Below are positions 5,481 to 9,657 of a stretch of 9,657 nucleotides of DNA, piece after piece. Position numbers and translations under genes: made by a program. Numbering within the stretch: position 1 is the stretch's first letter; each line of letters opens with the position of its first letter. A model generated the notes under the pieces. It saw nothing but the letters and a program-made list of their open reading frames with translations. It did no database searches and had not been told where the DNA came from. The DNA lies in the NCBI GenBank assembly GCA_030043175.1, contig JASHYD010000550.1, forward strand, positions 1-9,657. Direction: 5' to 3'. This DNA comes from Xanthobacteraceae bacterium. Lineage in GTDB: Bacteria; Pseudomonadota; Alphaproteobacteria; Rhizobiales; Xanthobacteraceae.

Positions 5481-6044
5481 ATGCGCTATCCCGCGAATCA
5501 GACGGCCAAGAAGCATGACAAGATCCTCAAGGAGGCCGCACGGCTGTTTCGCGAGCGTGGCTTCGACCGGGCTGGTGTTGCCGAAATCATGAAGGCCGCA
5601 GGGCTGACACATGGCGCCTTCTATGCCCATTTTGCTTCCAAGGAGGCGCTAGAAGCCGAGGCCGTGGAGCGCGCGTTCGCGCAATCGGACAACCGCATTT
5701 ACGCTCTGACGGCGAATGCACGCGATCCAAAGCGGGTCTTCCTCGATAGCTACTTGAGCGCATCGCATCGCGATCATCCCGGGTGCGGCTGCGTCATGGC
5801 GGCGCTGGGGCCGGAGATCGCTCGCGATTCTGCAGCGCGCAAGCCATTCACCGCGCAGGTAAAGCAGATGATCGATGGGATGGCCGTGCGGTTTCGGTGG
5901 AAACGCAAGCTCGCCGCGCGCCGCAACGCGATCCATCTCCTGTCGGCGAGCGTTGGGGCGCTGATTTTGGCGCGCGCCATGGACGACCCCCAGCTCTCCG
6001 ACGAGATACTGGAAAGCGTCCGCGACAACCTGGCCTCGCTGTGA
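5481..6044 (+). CDS. TetR/AcrR family transcriptional regulator
   Basis: The protein has 187 residues, normal for TetR. I chose ATG 5481 (MRYPANQTAK) rather than the in-frame upstream start at 5427. The family's conserved N-terminus begins here, AGGAAGG (5464-5470) and GGAAAG (5473-5478) lie upstream, and the earlier frame overlaps the operator's outer flank. The DNA-binding domain covers about 10-56, with the helix-turn-helix around VAEIMKAAGLTHGAFYAHF (33-51). The C-terminal ligand domain contains HPGCGCVMAALGPEIARD (99-116), a Gly/Cys-rich loop that this TetR subgroup carries with one or two Cys. Such regulators often sense reactive electrophiles or aromatic compounds and control a neighbouring oxidoreductase; that role here is inferred from the divergent SDR gene. 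Confidence 0.94.
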   Translation: MRYPANQTAKKHDKILKEAARLFRERGFDRAGVAEIMKAAGLTHGAFYAHFASKEALEAEAVERAFAQSDNRIYALTANARDPKRVFLDSYLSASHRDHPGCGCVMAALGPEIARDSAARKPFTAQVKQMIDGMAVRFRWKRKLAARRNAIHLLSASVGALILARAMDDPQLSDEILESVRDNLASL

Positions 6045-6361
6045 GCAAAAGACGCCATCAAACGTTTTAGCACCGTAGCGATCAGGGCTGATTGCGGTCG
6101 CAAGCCTCCAACACAGTGAGTTTCGCATCGCCTGCGCGGTTAACTCGACAATTCGTTGGACCGACCGACCGTCGGCTCGAAAGCCTTGATGGCTTTGTGA
6201 AGGTCGATACCCCCATCTCATTTTGCGGATCTCCTGTTTGTCGCGGTGTGCTATTGCAAGAAACGCCGGAAAAACAGGTGGGAACGGCGTTCTCGGTTGC
6301 GGACGGAATTCCGAAATCGAGATTGCACGATGACACGTGAGTGCGATCGCAGGAGCGAACA
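6045..6361. other. Intergenic region upstream of the DUF350 gene
   Basis: There are about 317 bases after the TetR stop. Small open frames on both strands are unconvincing. The last part should hold the promoter of the DUF350 group, but no clear -35/-10 pair was found. GGAAC at 6281-6285 has no CGTT at the EcfG spacing. The palindrome GGAATTCC is at 6305-6312. Confidence 0.4.
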
Positions 6362-6766
6362 ATGATCTTGCAATCTTTGAGCGGATTACCACCATTTCTG
6401 GCCTATTTCTGCACCGCGTTCGTGATCGTCATCGTCTATCTGATCGTCTACACGCGCATCACGCCTCACGATGAGTTCGCCCTGATCCGCAACAATGTGC
6501 CTGGTGCGGCCATCGCCTTGGGCCTGAGCCTGCTGGGTTTTGCGCTACCGGTCGCAAGCGTGATCGCCCACACAGAAAATTTGATTGATTGCATGATCTG
6601 GAGCCTGATTGCCTTGATCGTGCAGATCATCGTCTATTTCGTGGTGCGCGTCCCGATCCCCAACCTTCCGCAGCGCATTGCGGCGGGTGACCTCGCGCCG
6701 GCGATCTGGCTCGGACTGGCGTCGCTTGCGGCCGGCGCTCTCAGCGCGGCGTCGATTTCTTATTGA
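6362..6766 (+). CDS. DUF350 (YjfL-type) inner-membrane protein
   Basis: The protein has 134 residues. Start ATG 6362 is fixed by AGGAG (6351-6355) six bases upstream; the in-frame GTG at 6341 has no ribosome binding site. Four hydrophobic segments are visible at about 11-32, 48-69, 78-97 and 111-134, with polar loops. The motif YTRITPHDEFALIRNNVPGAAIALG (split here at residues 30-54) is characteristic of DUF350, as is the following GxSLLGFALP. DUF350 proteins are small inner-membrane proteins of unknown function, found beside DUF1190 and glutathionylspermidine-synthase-like genes, and in enterobacteria in the yjf operon with a PspA homologue. Here the same order is kept with the two following genes. 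No PspA gene is in the window. Confidence 0.93.
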   Translation: MILQSLSGLPPFLAYFCTAFVIVIVYLIVYTRITPHDEFALIRNNVPGAAIALGLSLLGFALPVASVIAHTENLIDCMIWSLIALIVQIIVYFVVRVPIPNLPQRIAAGDLAPAIWLGLASLAAGALSAASISY

Positions 6767-6824
6767 GCCCGGTCTATTATGAGCCATGTTCCGGCTGAAC
6801 TGCGCCGGGCAGATGGGTTTGCCG

Positions 6825-7181
6825 ATGAAGCGCTCCACCCAGGTGTCGCTGGTTGTGATGACGGCCGCCGGTATCGGCGCCAGTGCATATGCGTTGACAC
6901 CCAACGATAATTGTCGCCGATCGCCATCGAGCGCGACCGCGCGCGAGCCGCAGGATGCGATGCCGACCGCGTCCGCGCGAGATTGCCGATCGTCGCACGG
7001 CGACTCGGCTGGTCACGGCTTTTCGTCGTTGTTCTCCTCGGGTTATGGCGGCCCCGGTTATGGCTACGGATCGCCTGGCGCGACTAAGACGGTCGCGAAT
7101 GGGACGTCGGCAGCCACGTCAGCAAGTCGCGGCGGATTCGGGTGGACCGGACAGGCGCTGGCATCGTTTGCGGGCAGCTGA
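6825..7181 (+). CDS. DUF1190-type small exported Ser/Gly-rich protein (YgiB/YjfM-like)
   Basis: The protein has 118 residues from ATG 6825 (MKRSTQVSLVVMTAAGIGAS). The in-frame ATGs at 6786 and 6813 are possible but add residues that relatives, as I recall, lack. The Shine-Dalgarno is weak for all of them. The N-terminus is a signal or anchor: Lys-Arg, then hydrophobic residues 7-24. Cys30 and Cys54 follow. The rest is disordered, with Ser/Gly/Tyr-rich sequence (GYGGPGYGYG at 73-82) and the ending SRGGFGWTGQA (101-111), the conserved tail of the DUF1190/UPF0441 type, which usually closes with SRGGFG. It is only 8 bases from the ATP-grasp gene, so it is in the same operon. The C-terminal Gly-rich tail could be the peptide substrate of the ATP-grasp enzyme; this is inference. 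The family call is good but less certain than its neighbours. Confidence 0.8.
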   Translation: MKRSTQVSLVVMTAAGIGASAYALTPNDNCRRSPSSATAREPQDAMPTASARDCRSSHGDSAGHGFSSLFSSGYGGPGYGYGSPGATKTVANGTSAATSASRGGFGWTGQALASFAGS

Positions 7182-7189
7182 TCACTTCA

Positions 7190-8347
7190 ATGCAACGTAT
7201 TCCTGTCAACGAGCGTGCGGATTGGCGTCACCTCGCCGAGCAGTGCGGCTTTGTATTCCATACCGGCAATGGCGAGCCCTACTGGGACGAAACCGCCTAT
7301 TACGCCTTCAGCCTCAAGGAGGTCGAGGAGGACCTCGAGGCCCCGACTGCGGTGCTGCACGCTATGTGCCGCGAACTCGTGGGGCGCGCCATCGCGGACG
7401 AATGCATGATGACGCGCCTCGCGATTCCACAGCGATTTTGGAACTTCATCGCCGCGAGCTGGAAACGCCACGACGGCAGCCTCTATGGTCGCTTCGACCT
7501 ATGCTATGACGGCAAAGGTCCAGCGAAGCTTTTAGAGTACAACGCCGATACTCCGACCTCCCTGTTCGAATCCGCTGTATTCCAGTGGAACTGGCTCAAC
7601 GATGCGATCGCACAGCAGACCGTTCCGCACGATGCCGACCAGTTCAACTCGCTTCATGAACGCCTGATCGAAGGATGGAAGCCGCTTGCGCACGGCAAAA
7701 GAATTCATCTTGCCGGAATACTCGACGTTCCCGAGGACGCTGGAACGCTCACCTACCTGGAGGACACCGCAAGGCAAGCCGGCGCGACCACCAGGATCGT
7801 CGCCATAGACAAAATCGGGCTTGCCCCCAAGGGCATTTTCGTCGACGACGCCGATGCGCCCATCGATATCGCGTTCAAGCTCTATCCTTGGGAATGGATG
7901 TTCCGCGAAAAATTTGGTGCCTCACTCCCGGGCTCCTCGACGCGTTGGATCGAACCGCCGTGGAAGGCCATCCTGTCCAATAAGGGGATTTTGCCCCTGC
8001 TATGGCAGATGTTTCCGCGTCATCCCAACCTGCTTCCGGCATTTTTTGAGGACGATCCGCAGCGTGGGGAGCTCGGCGGTTCCTATGTCAGGAAAGCCCT
8101 TTTTTCGCGCGAAGGCGCCAATGTGGAGATTATAATCGGTGGCGATGTCGTGAACGCAAACAGTGGGCCTTACGGCGCAGAGCCCAAGGTCTTGCAGGCG
8201 GTTGCCCCATTGCCGCTATTCGACGGCAACTATGCTGTGCTTGGTTCCTGGTGGGCGGGCGGGGCGGCTGCCGGACTTTCCGTACGCGAGGACGTGGGCC
8301 TAATCACGAATAATGCGTCGCGGTTTCTGCCACATGCGATTGTGTGA
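7190..8347 (+). CDS. Glutathionylspermidine-synthase-like ATP-grasp ligase (YgiC/YjfC family)
   Basis: The protein has 385 residues, the typical length of the stand-alone ATP-grasp family related to the C-terminal synthetase half of E. coli Gsp synthetase/amidase; the amidase half is absent. ATG 7190 (MQRIPVNERADW) is the family start, 8 bases after the DUF1190 stop. Motifs in order: YGRFDLCYDGKGPAKLLEYN (99-118), NADTPTSLFES (118-128), FKLYPWEWMFREKFG (229-243), WIEPPWKAILSNKGILPLLW (253-272), FPRHPNLLPAFF (275-286), the nucleotide-binding segment YVRKALFSREGANV (299-312), GPYGAEPKV (326-334) and REDVGLITNNASRFLPH (366-382) with metal-binding Asp and Asn candidates. The enzyme should use ATP to join a carboxylate to an amine; YgiC/YjfC are not known to make glutathionylspermidine, and the true substrate is unknown. 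It is probably cytoplasmic or on the inner face of the membrane, working with the DUF350 and DUF1190 products. Confidence 0.95.
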   Translation: MQRIPVNERADWRHLAEQCGFVFHTGNGEPYWDETAYYAFSLKEVEEDLEAPTAVLHAMCRELVGRAIADECMMTRLAIPQRFWNFIAASWKRHDGSLYGRFDLCYDGKGPAKLLEYNADTPTSLFESAVFQWNWLNDAIAQQTVPHDADQFNSLHERLIEGWKPLAHGKRIHLAGILDVPEDAGTLTYLEDTARQAGATTRIVAIDKIGLAPKGIFVDDADAPIDIAFKLYPWEWMFREKFGASLPGSSTRWIEPPWKAILSNKGILPLLWQMFPRHPNLLPAFFEDDPQRGELGGSYVRKALFSREGANVEIIIGGDVVNANSGPYGAEPKVLQAVAPLPLFDGNYAVLGSWWAGGAAAGLSVREDVGLITNNASRFLPHAIV

Positions 8348-8389
8348 TCTTCTTGAATCCGAGTGGCTCGACCACAATCGATAAGAACC

Positions 8390-8512
8390 ATGGCACGCGA
8401 GCCGAAGCGAGAGAACGGAACGCCAGGTGACGCAACGAACTCTATATGGCATGAAATCAGCGGGCACGGCGCCAAGCGGATTGATCCGGAGGCTCCAAGG
8501 TTCGCGCAGTAA
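8390..8512 (+). CDS. Possible 40-residue small protein
   Basis: A short open frame, ATG 8390 to TAA 8510-8512, begins MAREPKRENGTPGDATNSIW and continues HEISGHGAKRIDPEAPRFAQ. Charge and residue mix look protein-like, and it starts 42 bases after the ATP-grasp gene. There is no Shine-Dalgarno better than AAGA, and I recognise no family. It may be chance. Confidence 0.25.
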   Translation: MAREPKRENGTPGDATNSIWHEISGHGAKRIDPEAPRFAQ

Positions 8513-8678
8513 TAGTGTCGCCCTCGTAACGGTTCCCAAAAGAAAGGCGGCGCCGGATCGTTGGCGCGGTTGGGGGGGCAGGGGAATGCCAAGTCACCGG
8601 GTCGCCGCAGTCACAATGACGATTCAAGGGTCGCTTTCTCGGGCGCCCCTACGTCGTAAACCCGACAGGGCCCACGTT

Positions 8679-8696
8679 GGTTCCGTTCCGGGAACC
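8679..8696. repeat. Overlapping inverted repeats
   Basis: GGTTCC (8679-8684) and GGAACC (8691-8696) pair around six bases. Within this, GTTCCGGGAAC (8685-8695) is itself an 11-base palindrome with a central G, so the arms can pair in two ways. It could be a protein-binding site; no nearby start makes its role clear. Confidence 0.35.
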
Positions 8697-9118
8697 GATC
8701 ACGCTCATTTGATTTCGTTCCCTTTAGTTCTGATCCGGTCGGATGTTCAAGGACCAGCGCGGAAGCTGCCGCTGAGTTTTCCGCGCGAATGCTTTAGCGA
8801 AGATTGATTGTGATATTGAATAGGAGTGGCTCACCCTGGGCCCTTCGCCAGCCGGGATAATAGTAATTAGGCGTTCACGCCGACCGATCAGTCCCGTCGT
8901 GCTCGAGCCGTCCTAGGCGCCGTGGGGCACGTTTCGCTTAAGGTGCCGCTGATCCCGCTTCGGCGCCTGCTGCAAGCGAGTGGCGAGATGAAATTCCCCG
9001 GAGCGAGTCCCCTCCACGTTCGATTTATCGTGTCTACACCACGACGATGTGCAATCGTGGGAGCGGTCCGGAGGGGCTATTCCGCCGCCGTGCCCCAGAG
9101 CTATCTCTCTTAAGACCG

Positions 9119-9156
9119 CACCGGGGGAGTACCGAGCGTGCTCGAGGACCCCGGTG
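9119..9156. repeat. Nested stem-loop upstream of the exported-protein gene
   Basis: CACCGGGG (9119-9126) pairs perfectly with CCCCGGTG (9149-9156). Between them CGAG and CTCG close a four-base loop (within 9133-9144). No T-run follows on either strand, so a standard intrinsic terminator is unlikely. It lies about 140 bases before ATG 9298. Confidence 0.4.
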
Positions 9157-9297
9157 TCCTTGATCGCCCTTTGCATCGCGTCATCGAGCGGGCGGGTTCG
9201 TGCCGGGAGAGGCGGGATGGTACACAGGTCTCGAACGGCAGGCAGATCGGCATCTGCCAGACCATACTCTTGAACTTTTGTAAGGGAGGAGGATGCG

Positions 9298-9657
9298 ATG
9301 TTCAAAACAGCTTTGCGGTGCAGCGCTGTGCTGATTGCCGCTCTCGCGGTGGCGGCCGCTGCGCAAGCCCAAACGCACGAAAGCACCATTCCGAGCCTGG
9401 CATCCGCCGATTTCGGCTGGCAGCACGGACTCGGGCTCATCTTTCAACGGGTCGAGGGGAAGGTTGCACCGATCGGACGCGGCCCTGTGCTGCCCGGTAT
9501 CGAGCCTCTCGCCGATGACCAGAATTCCAATCTAACCCCCTGGGCGGCCACCCAGATGCGCATACACAACGAGCTGGTAAAAAAGGGACACCGCGCTTTT
9601 TCTGCCCAATCCCGGTGTTGGCCCGGCGGCACCCCCGGTCAATCGCTGTTTCTTCAG
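9298..9657 (+). CDS. Exported hypothetical protein, N-terminal part (3' end outside window)
   Basis: The frame is open from ATG 9298 to the right edge (120 codons, no stop). The start has a strong Shine-Dalgarno, GGGAGGAGG (9284-9292), five bases upstream. A Sec signal peptide covers 1-24: MFKTALRCS, then a hydrophobic core, ending AAAQA before Gln25, the likely signal peptidase I site. The mature part has IPSLASADFGW (32-42), LTPWAATQMRIHNE (80-93) and SAQSRCWPGGTPG (102-114). I recall this pattern, TPW..., then a Cys-x-Pro-x-G-x-PG motif, from uncharacterised periplasmic proteins common in Bradyrhizobium and sphingomonads. The function is unknown and no enzyme motif is visible. Confidence 0.85.
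   Translation, partial: MFKTALRCSAVLIAALAVAAAAQAQTHESTIPSLASADFGWQHGLGLIFQRVEGKVAPIGRGPVLPGIEPLADDQNSNLTPWAATQMRIHNELVKKGHRAFSAQSRCWPGGTPGQSLFLQ

Larger units (their letters stand above)
8513..9297. other. Long stretch without a convincing gene
   Basis: About 785 bases. The plus frame 8427-8807 and the minus frame 9440-8913 are open, but they are Arg/Ser/Pro-rich, lack ribosome binding sites and match nothing known to me. Structural elements visible are an overlapping inverted repeat at 8679-8696, a run of seven G at 8573-8579, and a nested stem-loop at 9119-9156. The promoter of the exported-protein gene should lie in the last 100 bases; TTGAAC (9270-9275) is a possible box. Confidence 0.4.

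Noticed and set aside
5649..6395. 248-codon minus-strand frame opposite the TetR gene.
   Set aside because: A shadow of the TetR coding frame with no recognisable domain or ribosome binding site.
7560..7580. TTCGAATCC resembling a tRNA T-arm.
   Set aside because: It lies inside the conserved ATP-grasp coding sequence, and no cloverleaf can be formed around it. No tRNA was seen elsewhere in the window.
8353..8832. Imperfect direct repeat TTGAATNNGAGTGGCTC at 8353-8369 and 8816-8832.
   Set aside because: Fifteen of 17 bases match, but several such pairs are expected by chance in a window of this size, and nothing else marks the interval as an element.
8913..9440. 175-codon minus-strand frame in the right-hand gap.
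   Set aside because: It overlaps the signal peptide of a better-supported plus-strand gene, and composition and lack of start signals argue against coding.
1..9657. CRISPR array, integrase gene or intact transposase.
   Set aside because: No regularly spaced repeats and no recognisable recombinase or transposase motifs were found on either strand.

Overview
The window looks like the chromosome of a high-G+C alphaproteobacterium, most likely Rhizobiales near Bradyrhizobium/Rhodopseudomonas. This rests on remembered family resemblance (the tail of a rhizobial L,D-transpeptidase, the ECF sigma/anti-sigma pair, the exported protein at the right edge), because no database search was possible. One coding stretch counted by hand (7741-7800) is 65% G+C. 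Three stretches in the middle (3061-3120, 3181-3240, 3241-3300) are 43, 37 and 42%.

Layout: 1-398 is the 3' end of an L,D-transpeptidase-type gene, followed by about 490 bases without a convincing gene. 887-2151 is an ECF sigma factor with a membrane-spanning anti-sigma factor, joined by an ATGA overlap. 2152-4614 is a patchwork. It holds a 5'-truncated, twice-frameshifted ATP-dependent DNA ligase remnant (+), a scrap resembling a Phd-type antitoxin (-), an AT-rich block of very small minus-strand genes with strong phage-like Shine-Dalgarno sites, and an aquaporin remnant (-). This is the accessory or decayed part of the window. 4615-6044 is a divergent pair, an SDR oxidoreductase (-) and a TetR regulator (+), with a striking dyad operator array between them. 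6362-8347 is a compact plus-strand group: a DUF350 membrane protein, a small Ser/Gly-rich exported protein of the DUF1190 type, and a glutathionylspermidine-synthase-like ATP-grasp enzyme. This is the rhizobial counterpart of the E. coli yjfL-yjfM-yjfC / ygiB-ygiC arrangement. 8348-9297 has no convincing gene. From 9298 a signal-peptide protein runs off the right edge.

How the genes work together: the anti-sigma factor should hold the ECF sigma at the membrane until an envelope signal releases it. The TetR protein probably represses itself and the SDR through the shared operator. The DUF350/DUF1190/ATP-grasp trio probably acts at the envelope, with the ATP-grasp enzyme forming an amide or peptide-like bond on an unknown substrate. 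The most unusual part is the AT-rich block at about 2963-3480. It carries tiny unrecognised genes in tandem, and the last one has an excellent ribosome binding site but only seven codons before a stop beside the high-G+C boundary. No complete new defence or metabolic system can be demonstrated from the sequence alone.
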